The notes beneath the pieces are model-generated. The model saw nothing but the letters and a program-made list of their open reading frames with translations. It did no database searches and was not told the DNA's origin. A stretch of 64,000 nucleotides of DNA, taken from Bacteriovorax sp. PP10 (GTDB lineage: Bacteria > Bdellovibrionota > Bacteriovoracia > Bacteriovoracales > Bacteriovoracaceae). The position numbers and the translations under genes were made by a program. Location of the stretch: positions 992,001-1,056,000 of the forward strand of contig NZ_JAYGJQ010000002.1 in NCBI RefSeq assembly GCF_035013165.1, given 5' to 3'. This document shows positions 41,921-49,833 of this stretch, in pieces; positions within the stretch are counted from its first letter, which is position 1, and each line of letters starts with the position of its first letter.

Positions 41921-43360
41921 ATGGAAAATAGAGACGTATTACAGGCAAAAAGTTTTATTAATAATGAATGGGTAGGACACTCAACAACCAACGTTTTGAT
42001 GGTGAAGAATAAGTTCGACCAGACACCATTAGCGACCGTAGCGTATGCTGATGCATCTGAAGTGCAGTTTGCTGTTGCGAACTCTGTACAGGCCTTTCAA
42101 AGCTATTCAAAGCTATCGGCAGCTGAGCGAAGAGATTTCCTTTTAAAACTGAGAGAAGGCCTTCACCAGGAAAAAGATAAGTTCATCAACCTGATTATTT
42201 CTGAAGCAGGAAAGCCTGCTGATTACGCTCGTCAAGAAGTTGAGAGAGCACTCTTCCAATTACAGGCTGCAGCTGATGAAGCTCTTCGTGTTGGTGGTGA
42301 AGTCATCCCAATGGATTTTGGTTTGGGGAAAGGTAAAACTGCTCACACTAAAAATTATCCGATCGGGCCGATCCTTGCGATTTCTCCTTTCAATTTTCCT
42401 CTAAACCTAGCTATGCATAAGATTGCTCCGGCACTAGCAGCTGGTTGTACGGTTATTTTAAAACCATCTCCATTCACTCCGTTAACGGCCCTGGCATTAG
42501 CATCGCTTTGCAAACGTGTTGGTCTTCCAGCAGGTGTATTAAACGTTGTGATTTGTCAGAATGAAGAAGCTTCAATCATGTTAAAAGATGAGCGTTTAAA
42601 AATGCTTTCATTTACTGGTTCTGCAGAAGTCGGCTGGCAGTTAAAAGCTCAAGCAGGAAAGAAAAAAGTTGTCCTTGAATTAGGTGGAAACGCGGCCGTT
42701 ATTGTTGACCGCTCAGCTAATCTTGATGAAGCAGCAAAAGCAATTGCAATGGGTGCCTATAATTACTCAGGACAAGTGTGTATTTCGGTTCAAAGAATTT
42801 ATGTTGATCACTCAGTGTTTGATCAATTCTTAGAAAAATTTAAACATGAAGTAAGTGAATTAAAAATTGGAAATCCTTCTGAAGAAGGAACTGTGGTCGG
42901 GCCGTTAATTGATCGTGTTCACGTTAACAGAATCGATAGCTGGGTGAACGAAGCGAAAGCTCGTGGCGCTGAAGTTTTAATCGGTGGACATATTCTCGAT
43001 TTAGAAAATAATCTTTACGCTCCAACTCTTTTAACTAATACACAAGCGGATATGAAAATCGTCTCGGAAGAGGCGTTCGGTCCGGTTGCGATTATCGAAA
43101 AAGTTCAATATTTCGACGAAGTCATCCGTGAAGTTAACCGTTCACGTTATGGACTTCAAGCAGGATTGTTTACAAACCAGATCTCTCAGATGAAGTATGC
43201 TCAGGAAAACCTTGAAGTGGGTGCTTTAATCATCAATGGAGTGCCAGGATTCAGAATCGACACAATGCCGTACGGCGGAGTGAAAGATTCAGGATTAGGT
43301 CGCGAAGGAATTCGCTATGCCATGGCCGAGATGCTGGAGACACGTCTTATCGTGTACTAA
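41921..43360 (+). CDS. NAD(P)-dependent aldehyde dehydrogenase (succinate-semialdehyde/lactaldehyde-like)
   Basis: A 479-residue soluble aldehyde dehydrogenase: SPFNFPLNLAMHKIAPALAAGCTVILKPS (cofactor site), LSFTGSAEVGWQLKA (GSTxxG-type), KKVVLELGGNAAVI (general-base Glu) and NYSGQVCISVQRIYV (nucleophile Cys). PYGGVKDSGLGREGIRYAMAEML is the usual C-terminal segment. It is not closely related to the class 3-like enzyme at 18.5 kb. Substrate unknown. A leaderless promoter and gltX 54 bp downstream give it its own unit. Confidence 0.9.
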   Translation: MENRDVLQAKSFINNEWVGHSTTNVLMVKNKFDQTPLATVAYADASEVQFAVANSVQAFQSYSKLSAAERRDFLLKLREGLHQEKDKFINLIISEAGKPADYARQEVERALFQLQAAADEALRVGGEVIPMDFGLGKGKTAHTKNYPIGPILAISPFNFPLNLAMHKIAPALAAGCTVILKPSPFTPLTALALASLCKRVGLPAGVLNVVICQNEEASIMLKDERLKMLSFTGSAEVGWQLKAQAGKKKVVLELGGNAAVIVDRSANLDEAAKAIAMGAYNYSGQVCISVQRIYVDHSVFDQFLEKFKHEVSELKIGNPSEEGTVVGPLIDRVHVNRIDSWVNEAKARGAEVLIGGHILDLENNLYAPTLLTNTQADMKIVSEEAFGPVAIIEKVQYFDEVIREVNRSRYGLQAGLFTNQISQMKYAQENLEVGALIINGVPGFRIDTMPYGGVKDSGLGREGIRYAMAEMLETRLIVY

Positions 43361-43414
43361 TCGCTCCAGACCTGTTAAACTCAATTTTCATTAAATCTCA
43401 TTGGAGAAATCGCC

Positions 43415-44848
43415 ATGACTGTTCGCGTACGCTTTGCCCCGTCACCAACTGGATACCTTCACATCGGTGGTGCCAGAACTGCTATGTACAACTACTTATT
43501 CGCTAAAGCGATGGGTGGAACTTATGTTCTTCGTATTGAAGACACTGACACTGATAGATCAGAACGTAAATTTGAGGAAGCTCAAATTGAAGATCTAAAA
43601 TGGTTAGGCCTTCCTCACAATGAAGGGCCGGATGTCGGTGGAGATTACGGGCCGTACAGACAATCAGAACGTCTGCATATCTACAAAGAATGGGCAGATA
43701 AACTTCTTAAAGAAAAGAAAGCATACCCATGTTTTTGTACTGAAGCAGAACTAACAGCAAAAAAAGAAATCGCAGTTGCAGCGAAACTTGCTCCTCATTA
43801 CGATGGGACTTGTAGAAACTTAACTGATGCTGAAGTAGAAGCAAAAACAAAAGCTGGTCTTGAATCAGTTATCAGATTTAAAGCTCCGGCAAAAGCTTAC
43901 GAGTTCAATGATCATGTTCGCGGACACGTTGTGTTCCCAGAAGGAATGGTAGGGGATTTCGTCATCGTTAGAGCTAACGGTATTCCAGTTTATAACTACG
44001 CTGTAGTTGTTGATGATGCTGCTATGAAGATTACTCACGTCATCCGCGCTGAAGAGCATTTACCAAATACACTTAGACAGTTAATGCTTTATGAAGCATT
44101 CGGTGAAACTCCACCTGAGTTCACTCACGTTTCACTTTTAATCGGTGAAGACAGACAAAAATTATCTAAACGTCACGGAGCAACTTCTGTGCGTTTATAC
44201 AAAGAACAAAATTATCTTCCATCAGCGATGTTAAACTACCTTCTTCTTTTAGGTTGGTCTCACCCTGAAGAAAAAGATATTTTTGATATCCATGAACTTC
44301 CACCATTCACACTTGATCGCTTCACTAAATCAGCGGCGATTTACGACATTGTGAAATTAAACCACATCAATGGTGAGCACCTTCGTTTACTTCCAACTGA
44401 TACATTGATTGCTGAAGTAGAAAAAGTTCTTCCAGCAGGTCATCCATTCTTAAAAATGGATCACGATTGGAAAGTTCGTTGTGTGACTTTAAGTAAAGAG
44501 AAGATGAACTTCTTTAACGATATTATTCCTCTTCTAGATTTATACTTCGGATCTGAAGTTTCGACTGAAGCTGATTATGTTGAAGCGAGAAGCTGGGAGA
44601 CGACTCCGCAAATTCAAGCTTACTTAAAAGGTGAGATTGCTAAAGCGAAAGCAGAAGGCAAAAAATTTGTTACTGAAGCTGAATACAATGAGTGGAGTAA
44701 CCACGTTAAGGGCGAGCTTAAGATTAAAGGTAAGCAGCTTTTCATGGGGATTAGAGCGGTTTTAACTCTTCAGGCGCATGGATCGGATCTGAAGTTTATT
44801 GTGCCGTTGACGCCTATTGAAGTTTTAGAAAAAAGATTGAGTATGTAA
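43415..44848 (+). CDS. gltX: Glutamyl-tRNA synthetase
   Basis: A 477-residue class I aminoacyl-tRNA synthetase. RFAPSPTGYLHIGGARTAMYNYLFAKA contains the HIGH-like HIGG motif, GTYVLRIEDTDTDRS is diagnostic, and LIGEDRQKLSKRHGATSV is the KMSKS-type loop (KLSKR). It charges tRNA-Glu; because no glutaminyl-tRNA synthetase is seen in the window, whether it also serves tRNA-Gln is unknown. GGAG upstream supports the ATG start; a strong terminator follows 7 nt after the stop. Confidence 0.96.
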   Translation: MTVRVRFAPSPTGYLHIGGARTAMYNYLFAKAMGGTYVLRIEDTDTDRSERKFEEAQIEDLKWLGLPHNEGPDVGGDYGPYRQSERLHIYKEWADKLLKEKKAYPCFCTEAELTAKKEIAVAAKLAPHYDGTCRNLTDAEVEAKTKAGLESVIRFKAPAKAYEFNDHVRGHVVFPEGMVGDFVIVRANGIPVYNYAVVVDDAAMKITHVIRAEEHLPNTLRQLMLYEAFGETPPEFTHVSLLIGEDRQKLSKRHGATSVRLYKEQNYLPSAMLNYLLLLGWSHPEEKDIFDIHELPPFTLDRFTKSAAIYDIVKLNHINGEHLRLLPTDTLIAEVEKVLPAGHPFLKMDHDWKVRCVTLSKEKMNFFNDIIPLLDLYFGSEVSTEADYVEARSWETTPQIQAYLKGEIAKAKAEGKKFVTEAEYNEWSNHVKGELKIKGKQLFMGIRAVLTLQAHGSDLKFIVPLTPIEVLEKRLSM

Positions 44849-44852
44849 TATG

Positions 44853-44882
44853 AAAGGGGCCAACATGAGGCCCCTTTTTTTT
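44853..44882 (+). terminator. Intrinsic terminator of gltX
   Basis: AAAGGGGCC/GGCCCCTTT stem with a 7-nt loop and an 8-nt T tract (44875-44882). It lies between the convergent gltX and exported hydrolase genes. Confidence 0.9.
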
Positions 44883-44934
44883 GTATTTTATTTCTTTGTT
44901 TTAATGATTAGAGATTGATTCGATTGTTAGTGTT

Positions 44935-45891
44935 TTATTCAACTTTAGTAGCATTAAAGAATTCAATAACGTCAGTACGCGTGTTAGCACCTGTTTCGTG
45001 GCCTAGATCTTTATAAAGTTTGAATTTTGCATTTAAACCGGCATCTTGATAAAGCTTTTCCGCAATTGACCAGCGCTCAACAGGTTTTTTGCCAAAAGTT
45101 GAAAACACTAAATCTTCGTTTTCTTTTGTATAGCTATCACGAAAAATCACAGAGTCATTTTCATCTTTATCACCAATATAAAAGAAAAAAGGAACTTGCT
45201 TTAAATTTGGTAAATCAATATTTTCATTTGTTATTTCATCAAGATCAGAAATCCCAACTGGATATGGGAGGAGTTTATTCTTAAATTTTTTTAAAGGAGC
45301 TAAAGGCCATCCGCCAGGTGCACCAACAGCAACTCCTGCAACTAATGTTGGATGAATAAATGCAAAACGATTCACAAACATAGCAGACGCAGAAAAACCA
45401 GATAAGAAAAACTTTTGACGAAGACTTATTTTATACTTTTTTTTCAATAAAATTCTTGCAGCTTCACTCATTTTAATTAACTGAAGATCTATTCTTTTAA
45501 GGGGACCATCTTTTACCAAAAGAGTACTACGCGATAACGAATGCGTATAAATAGGTGGTTCAATATTAGGCCGTGGGAAACCAGGAATAAGTAAAACACT
45601 CGATGTTTTAACTGCGAGTGAAGCTTCCACTAATGCTTGCCGTTGAGTTATACTGTTTTGCTCTTCAAGATCAGTAATAGAGCTACCCGTATTATTGGGA
45701 ACTATAAGCAGATTTTGCTTTTTAGTATTGGTAACTGGAATATAAAGGAAAAATGGAAAATTAAATCCATGTTCTTGATTGGCTTCTACTTTGATGAGTT
45801 GTCCAAGTGGAGCTATTTTAAAGTTTGTAGTCTTTGCACTTATTGATTCAATTGAAATCAATATTGCTATAAAAAATAAAAATCTAAGCAT
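44935..45891 (-). CDS. Exported alpha/beta-hydrolase
   Basis: About 318 residues. Signal peptide MLRFLFFIAILISIESISA; then FNFPFFLYIPV and LIVPNNTGS (oxyanion loop), nucleophile Ser in FLSGFSASAMFVNRFAF (G-F-S-A-S, a G-x-S-x-S variant), acid in YIGDKDENDS and His in LGHETGANT. This order suits the PHB-depolymerase/esterase-like hydrolases with a secreted location. The start at 45891 is preferred over an in-frame ATG at 45921 because it puts the signal peptide at the N-terminus. Substrate unknown. No orthologous neighbour suggests a pathway. Confidence 0.68.
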   Translation of the reverse strand: MLRFLFFIAILISIESISAKTTNFKIAPLGQLIKVEANQEHGFNFPFFLYIPVTNTKKQNLLIVPNNTGSSITDLEEQNSITQRQALVEASLAVKTSSVLLIPGFPRPNIEPPIYTHSLSRSTLLVKDGPLKRIDLQLIKMSEAARILLKKKYKISLRQKFFLSGFSASAMFVNRFAFIHPTLVAGVAVGAPGGWPLAPLKKFKNKLLPYPVGISDLDEITNENIDLPNLKQVPFFFYIGDKDENDSVIFRDSYTKENEDLVFSTFGKKPVERWSIAEKLYQDAGLNAKFKLYKDLGHETGANTRTDVIEFFNATKVE

Positions 45892-46020
45892 AAACAATAG
45901 TTCACCATAAGGTATTTCCATTGTCTAGAAAGCTAATGCAATATGCACTTCACGCAATCTACAACTCTTTGTGTTTCAATTCAGAAAAATTTAATGAGTC
46001 TTGTTTCGATATAGGTCTAA

Positions 46021-46049
46021 TAAAAAACCCCTCATGGTAAGAGGGGTTT
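46021..46049 (-). terminator. Orphan reverse-strand intrinsic terminator
   Basis: AAACCCCTC/GAGGGGTTT, a 9-bp stem with a 7-nt loop (46025-46049), followed on the reverse strand by T residues. No reverse-strand protein gene ends here, so it must end a non-coding RNA from the promoter at 46103-46130. Confidence 0.75.
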
Positions 46050-46096
46050 AAGCATTGAAAATTCCCTTTTTGGTCTAACAAACCAGAATTTGGGGG
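46025..46096 (-). ncRNA. Antisense-like small RNA, putative antitoxin of a type I pair
   Basis: Inferred transcript of about 70-75 nt, from near 46096 down to the terminator at 46025-46049. Its 5' end is the complement of AGAATTTGGGGG (46085-46096) and its middle the complement of AAGCATTGAAAATTC (46050-46064). Both segments recur in the same order and direction in the sORF gene opposite (46264-46275 and 46183-46197), so the RNA should pair with the sORF mRNA over 12 and 15 nt. Between them a short stem TGGT/ACCA (46071-46085) can form. The RNA looks like a reduced copy of the sORF gene, with the interior deleted. Expression has not been shown. Confidence 0.6.
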
Positions 46097-46102
46097 TGAT
46101 TC

Positions 46103-46130
46103 ATCCTAACATATTTTTACATTTGATCAA
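46103..46130 (-). promoter_or_regulatory. Promoter of the antisense RNA
   Basis: Reverse-strand TTGATC (46130 to 46125), a 16-nt spacer and TAGGAT (46108 to 46103), each 4 of 6 to consensus. Start of transcription would be near 46096, at the first complementary segment. Confidence 0.5.
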
Positions 46131-46139
46131 AGCGGAGAG

Positions 46140-46169
46140 CTCCTTTCGCCAATGAAGGCGACTTAGGAG
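46140..46169 (+). promoter_or_regulatory. Hairpin sequestering the Shine-Dalgarno of the small ORF
   Basis: CTCCT (46140-46144) pairs with AGGAG (46165-46169), and TCGCC (46146-46150) with GGCGA (46157-46161), closing a 6-nt loop. The second strand of the outer helix is the ribosome binding site AGGAGG of the 46176 ORF, so the mRNA leader should repress its own translation until the hairpin opens. Confidence 0.6.
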
Positions 46170-46175
46170 GCAAGG

Positions 46176-46265
46176 ATGCTCAAAGCATTGAAAATTCTAG
46201 AACTTATTATCCTGTTTTTAAAACTGCTAACAACTGTTTTAAAATTGTTAATGGGTCTGTTCTAG
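46176..46265 (+). CDS. 29-residue hydrophobic peptide, TisB-like putative type I toxin
   Basis: ATG 46176 follows a strong AGGAGG (46165-46170) at 5-nt spacing and the frame runs 29 codons to TAG 46263-46265, then a terminator. The peptide begins MLKALKILELIILFLKLL and ends with KLLMGLF; it is a single Leu/Ile-rich helix with Lys at 3, 6, 16 and 23 and one Glu at 9, so one face is charged and net charge about +3. Length and character match TisB and ZorO (29 residues each), inner-membrane toxins of type I systems; homology is not established. The sequestered ribosome site, the divergent antisense RNA and the absence of any other reading frame support this. No activity has been shown. Confidence 0.6.
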   Translation: MLKALKILELIILFLKLLTTVLKLLMGLF

Positions 46266-46270
46266 AATTT

Positions 46271-46300
46271 GGGGGGAGAAGAAATTCTCTCCCTTTTTTT
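46271..46300 (+). terminator. Terminator of the small ORF mRNA
   Basis: G-rich stem GGGAGAA with TTCTCTCCC (one-base bulge), loop of about 4 nt, followed by seven T residues at 46294-46300, beginning 5 nt after the small ORF stop. The upstream strand overlaps the 12-nt repeat that is complementary to the antisense RNA. Confidence 0.8.
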
Positions 46301-46317
46301 GTCAAAAAATTATAAGC

Positions 46318-46461
46318 ACAGATTTTCGGTTACACCCAATTGAAGATGTAGCCTTAAATTTAAGGCAGCAAGAGATCTAATTTAATCGTAAGGTCTCCTC
46401 ACAAAAATGACTATTTAGACAATTTCTTATAAGGGCGGAGTGATTTCCGCCCTTTTTTTTT
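46318..46461 (+). ncRNA. Candidate structured small RNA
   Basis: Between the sORF terminator and the next gene no ORF is present, yet a strong terminator (46431-46461) ends the stretch. It contains a perfect 16-bp palindrome GCCTTAAATTTAAGGC (46351-46366) and a stem GAGATC/GGTCTC (46372-46377 with 46392-46397). TTGTCA (46299-46304) could be the -35 of an upstream promoter. Function and exact 5' end are unknown. Confidence 0.45.
46431..46461 (+). terminator. Orphan forward-strand terminator
   Basis: AAGGGCGGA/TCCGCCCTT, a 9-bp stem with a 6-nt loop, followed by at least eight T residues. It lies 23 nt before the next coding sequence, with no coding gene upstream within reach except the 29-codon ORF, which has its own terminator. 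Confidence 0.85.
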
Positions 46462-46471
46462 GGATCGAACT

Positions 46472-46477
46472 TATTCT
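46472..46477 (+). promoter_or_regulatory. -10-like box TATTCT, leaderless promoter
   Basis: TATTCT ends 6 nt before ATG 46484, with no ribosome binding site, directly behind the orphan terminator. Confidence 0.4.
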
Positions 46478-46483
46478 TAATTC

Positions 46484-46918
46484 ATGAAAATATTTTTAAT
46501 GAGTATGCTCTTTTCAGGCGCATTTTATTCGGCAAATTCATTTGCTACATGCCAAGGCTATGAAGAGCTTAGACCTTCTAAAAATCCTTGCAATGATGTC
46601 ATTGTCTACAATGAAGGTAAAAATGAATACCCTGCAGATAAATTAAAAGAAGATCAAGCTAGGGCAGCCGAGGCCAAAGTTAAAGTTGTGGATAAGGATT
46701 ATTTAAGTGAAGCTAAAAATAGCGCCCTGGATATGCTCATTAAAGCGTCGAACGAGTATAAAAAAGGGACGATTACAAAAGATCAGTACATCCAAATTGC
46801 CAATCAAGTAAGTCAGATGGCCGAGTACGCTAATAACAATAAAACTGAGAGTAAATGTGTTAACACTGGGCTTACTGGTAACTGCGATAAGCTGGTGGTG
46901 AGTACTCCGAAGAAATAA
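46484..46918 (+). CDS. Exported hypothetical protein
   Basis: A 144-residue protein with signal peptide (MKIFLMSMLFSGAFYSANSFA, cleavage near 21). The mature protein has two cysteine pairs (TCQGYEELRPSKNPCND at the start, SKCVNTGLTGNCDK at the end) and a central helical, charged region (DKLKEDQARAAEAKVKVVDKDY). No family recognised. Conserved cysteines suggest a disulfide-stabilised periplasmic protein. It has a probable leaderless promoter and is separated from the cytochrome gene by 110 bp. Confidence 0.65.
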   Translation: MKIFLMSMLFSGAFYSANSFATCQGYEELRPSKNPCNDVIVYNEGKNEYPADKLKEDQARAAEAKVKVVDKDYLSEAKNSALDMLIKASNEYKKGTITKDQYIQIANQVSQMAEYANNNKTESKCVNTGLTGNCDKLVVSTPKK

Positions 46919-47028
46919 TCCCTTTCAATTCTTACAATTCCTCATTTACGGCTAAGTTTCCTTGCCGGATTCCTCTCATTTAGGATTTAATTTTTAAATT
47001 CAAGAACATTGAACTCACGGGAGAGTTT

Positions 47029-48711
47029 ATGCTTAATTTAATCATTGGATTGATGATTGGTTTCACATCACCATCATACGCTAGCGTTGACCCTGACTGG
47101 TCAGAAAACGCGACCATCATTCCAGGTGAAAACCGCGCCAACATTTATGAGGCTACACCAACTGAACTCGAGCAATTGAGAAACGACGGTTATATTCACG
47201 CTATGAAATACCCAGTGACAGTAACTGGTCTATTAATTCCATACCGCCCACTAATTAATTTTTTAACTTCAGGAACTGATAACCCAATCAAAAAACTTCT
47301 GCTTGCTATGGGCAAGAAAATGGCCGGCTTTCAAACTGAAGCTGAAATGTATGAGTGGATTGGACTCTCAAAATTCAATTCTCCCAATGCTCAAGGAATT
47401 TATAAAATGCCTCGCCCTGAAGGGCAGTCAGATGCTTTATATGTTGGTGCTGGGATTATTAAGACAGCTCAAGGTGAAGGTTTAACTTTTAGTTGTTTTG
47501 CTTGTCACGCGACTAGTTTGTTTGGAACGACTGTAATGGGTCTGACGAATAAGCGTCCGCACTCAAATAAACTTTTCCATATGGCCCGCACCTACGTTCC
47601 GAATATCCCAACAGGGATTTTTAAGTCGAGTACGAAAGCTACTGACGGTGAAGTGTTAATGTTCAATAGAACAAAAAAGAACATCATGGCCGTTGATAGT
47701 GTTGTGCCTCAGGTTTATGGATTGGATACGTCTCTTCCACATACTGCTTTGAGTTTAGCGAGAAGAAACGACGATGATTATGCGACTAAAAATCCAGTTT
47801 TAGAGAGATACCCAAGAGACCAAGAGCTTGCGACATTTGTAGCAGACTCAAAACCAATGCCATGGTGGAACTTAAAATATAAAACAAGATGGCTCTCTGA
47901 TGGATCAATCGTCAGTGGAAATCCGATTTTCACAAACTTCTTATGGAATGAAATTGGAAGAGGGACTGATTTAAAAGAATTAGAGAAATGGATGCAGGAT
48001 AATTCTAAAGCAGTTAAAGAAATTACTGCGGCAGCTTTTTCAACTGAAGCTCCAAGATATACTGACTTTTTCCCAGCTAATACTATTGATGTAACGAGTG
48101 CGAAACGTGGAGAGAAACTTTTCAACTCAAGTTGCTTAAAGTGCCATGGTGAATACCAAAAAGCATGGTCTGGAGAAAATGCAGATCAATTATCAGACGT
48201 GGAATTACTTGCGACAACAAAAGTGATCTATCACGATAAAACTCCTGTGAAAGATGTTGGAACTGATCCCAACAGATACCAGGCGATGAAATACTTTGCT
48301 TCCGATTTAAACAACCTGGCAATTTCAAAATGGATGAAGACGAAAGTCGAACCGCAAGTTGGATATGTTCCACCTCCGCTAGTAGGTGTGTGGGCGAGAT
48401 ATCCATACTTCCATAACAACTCAGTCCCGACTTTATGTGATGTTTTATCAACTGAACAAAACCGTCCGAAGAAGTTCGTACTTGGCCCTGCAGTTAATAA
48501 AGAAACTGATTTCGACCAGGACTGTGTTGGTTACCCAATCGCAAACAAGATTCCAAAAGAATGGTTAAAAGATTCAGAGGCGGCGTTTGATACATCAAAA
48601 CCGGGACTGCGTAACATTGGTCACACGAAAATGCTTCTTAAAGAAGATGGAACTGAGAAATTCAGTGCCCTTGATAAGAAAGATATGGTGATGTTCTTAA
48701 AAACTTTATAA
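47029..48711 (+). CDS. Exported di-haem c-type cytochrome (RoxA/DHCC-like)
   Basis: A 560-residue protein with a signal peptide (about 1-19). Two CxxCH haem c motifs: CFACH at residues 156-160 and CLKCH at 369-373. YPVTVTGLLIPYRPLINF, GKKMAGFQTEAEMYEW and the Trp-rich NLKYKTRWLSDGSIVSGNPIFTNFLW are unusual for peroxidases. The spacing of the two haems (about 213 residues) and total length recall the rubber-oxygenase (RoxA) type of di-haem dioxygenase, but I would not claim substrate. The protein is likely periplasmic. GGAGAG precedes the start. It converges on the exonuclease gene with a 6-nt overlap. Confidence 0.75.
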   Translation: MLNLIIGLMIGFTSPSYASVDPDWSENATIIPGENRANIYEATPTELEQLRNDGYIHAMKYPVTVTGLLIPYRPLINFLTSGTDNPIKKLLLAMGKKMAGFQTEAEMYEWIGLSKFNSPNAQGIYKMPRPEGQSDALYVGAGIIKTAQGEGLTFSCFACHATSLFGTTVMGLTNKRPHSNKLFHMARTYVPNIPTGIFKSSTKATDGEVLMFNRTKKNIMAVDSVVPQVYGLDTSLPHTALSLARRNDDDYATKNPVLERYPRDQELATFVADSKPMPWWNLKYKTRWLSDGSIVSGNPIFTNFLWNEIGRGTDLKELEKWMQDNSKAVKEITAAAFSTEAPRYTDFFPANTIDVTSAKRGEKLFNSSCLKCHGEYQKAWSGENADQLSDVELLATTKVIYHDKTPVKDVGTDPNRYQAMKYFASDLNNLAISKWMKTKVEPQVGYVPPPLVGVWARYPYFHNNSVPTLCDVLSTEQNRPKKFVLGPAVNKETDFDQDCVGYPIANKIPKEWLKDSEAAFDTSKPGLRNIGHTKMLLKEDGTEKFSALDKKDMVMFLKTL

Positions 48712-49275
48712 ATGATCTGGATTTAGTTTTTGATACAGCTTGCGGCCGATCCATGCATCGGTTGCAGCGTATTGAAGCTGGTCGTGCTTAAGTTCGTGGC
48801 CTTCCCAGTTAGAAAGCTTGGCCTTTTTACTCAAAGTTAAGTTCAGAATCTCTTCCGTCATACCTTTTAGTCCAAAATTTTTCAGCGCTCTTTCTTTGGC
48901 AATATCTGAGAGTTCAACGAATCCGTGGGGAGTGAAATGGAATAGCTTCTGCAGGGCCTTAATATCGTCCCTGATCGCGACGCCGGTCTTAACGATGGTC
49001 TTGTCTTCGAAAAGGATTTTAACCAGCTCAAAGTCTTTTAAGAAGTGCAGGCGAAATAGCAGAGCATAGTCGTCTGAAGCTAGTTGTAATAGGGAGACGT
49101 GATAAAACTCACCCTTCTTAAACGAAGGTTTTGTTTCTGTGTCAAAGCCGATAATGCGAACATCTTTTAGTAATTCCATCGCAGGAGCGATTTCTTCATC
49201 TTTGGTAATCGTGATGATTTTTCCGGAAAACTGGGCCTTTGCGTAATTTGGAGCGGGGTCTAATTTATCATTCAT
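48706..49275 (-). CDS. DEDDy-type 3'-5' exonuclease (RNase D-like)
   Basis: A 189-residue protein. IIGFDTETKPSFKKGEF is Exo I (DxE), VKTGVAIRDDIKALQKLF Exo II and LQYAATDAWIGRKLYQKL Exo III (YxxxD, DEDDy type). It is a minimal exonuclease domain without the RNase D HRDC domains, as found in many bacteria of this group. Substrate, RNA or DNA, is unknown. The end overlaps the cytochrome gene by 6 nt in antiparallel. Confidence 0.88.
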   Translation of the reverse strand: MNDKLDPAPNYAKAQFSGKIITITKDEEIAPAMELLKDVRIIGFDTETKPSFKKGEFYHVSLLQLASDDYALLFRLHFLKDFELVKILFEDKTIVKTGVAIRDDIKALQKLFHFTPHGFVELSDIAKERALKNFGLKGMTEEILNLTLSKKAKLSNWEGHELKHDQLQYAATDAWIGRKLYQKLNPDHL

Positions 49276-49341
49276 TGAAATTCCACCTAACTATTTGTAC
49301 CATCATGCCTAACTAAAAGTTAAGCATAAAATGGAGAGTCC

Positions 49342-49833
49342 ATGCCTTCTTTCGATTTAGTTTCTAAAACAGACATGATGGAAATGAAAAATGCCATCCT
49401 GATGGCCCAAAAAGAGATCAATGCCCGCTACGATTTTAAGGGGAGCGATGTGTCCCTGGAGTTGAAAGACACCACGATAGAGCTTAAGGCAGAAGACGAT
49501 TATAAAATGAAAGCGGCCCTTGAGATCCTTCGAGGCCAGCTGGTGAAAAGAAATATCGGCCAGCGCTGCATCGATCCTCAGAAGATCGAGCCATCGGGAA
49601 ACCGCATGATGAAGCAGACCATTAATATCAAGAATGGTATTGAAAAAGAGAAGGCCAAGGCCATCAACAAGATCATCAAGGAATCGGGGTTAAAGGTTAC
49701 TTCGAGTATCATGGATGACAAGATCAGAATGACTGCTAAGAAGATCGACGATCTTCAGGGTGCCTATCAGATGCTTCGTACCAACAAAGAAGTTGATATT
49801 GAGCTTCAGATGGAAAACATGAAAAGAGACTAA
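49342..49833 (+). CDS. yajQ: YajQ family nucleotide-binding protein
   Basis: A 163-residue UPF0234 protein. MPSFDLVSKTDMMEMKNAI (family N-terminus), NARYDFKGSDVSLELKD, LVKRNIGQRCIDPQKIEPS and the C-terminal KEVDIELQMENMKRD are characteristic, as is the length. Members bind RNA or cyclic-di-GMP (Xanthomonas). GGAGAG precedes the start. The stop overlaps the next ATG by one base (TAATG), so a short operon with the following genes is likely. Confidence 0.95.
   Translation: MPSFDLVSKTDMMEMKNAILMAQKEINARYDFKGSDVSLELKDTTIELKAEDDYKMKAALEILRGQLVKRNIGQRCIDPQKIEPSGNRMMKQTINIKNGIEKEKAKAINKIIKESGLKVTSSIMDDKIRMTAKKIDDLQGAYQMLRTNKEVDIELQMENMKRD

Noticed and set aside
46152-46166. Four-codon leader frame (MKAT, then TAG) overlapping the ribosome site of the 29-codon ORF
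   Set aside because: Its only possible ribosome site (GGAG 46134-46137) is 14 nt away. It may matter for regulation but is too short to claim.
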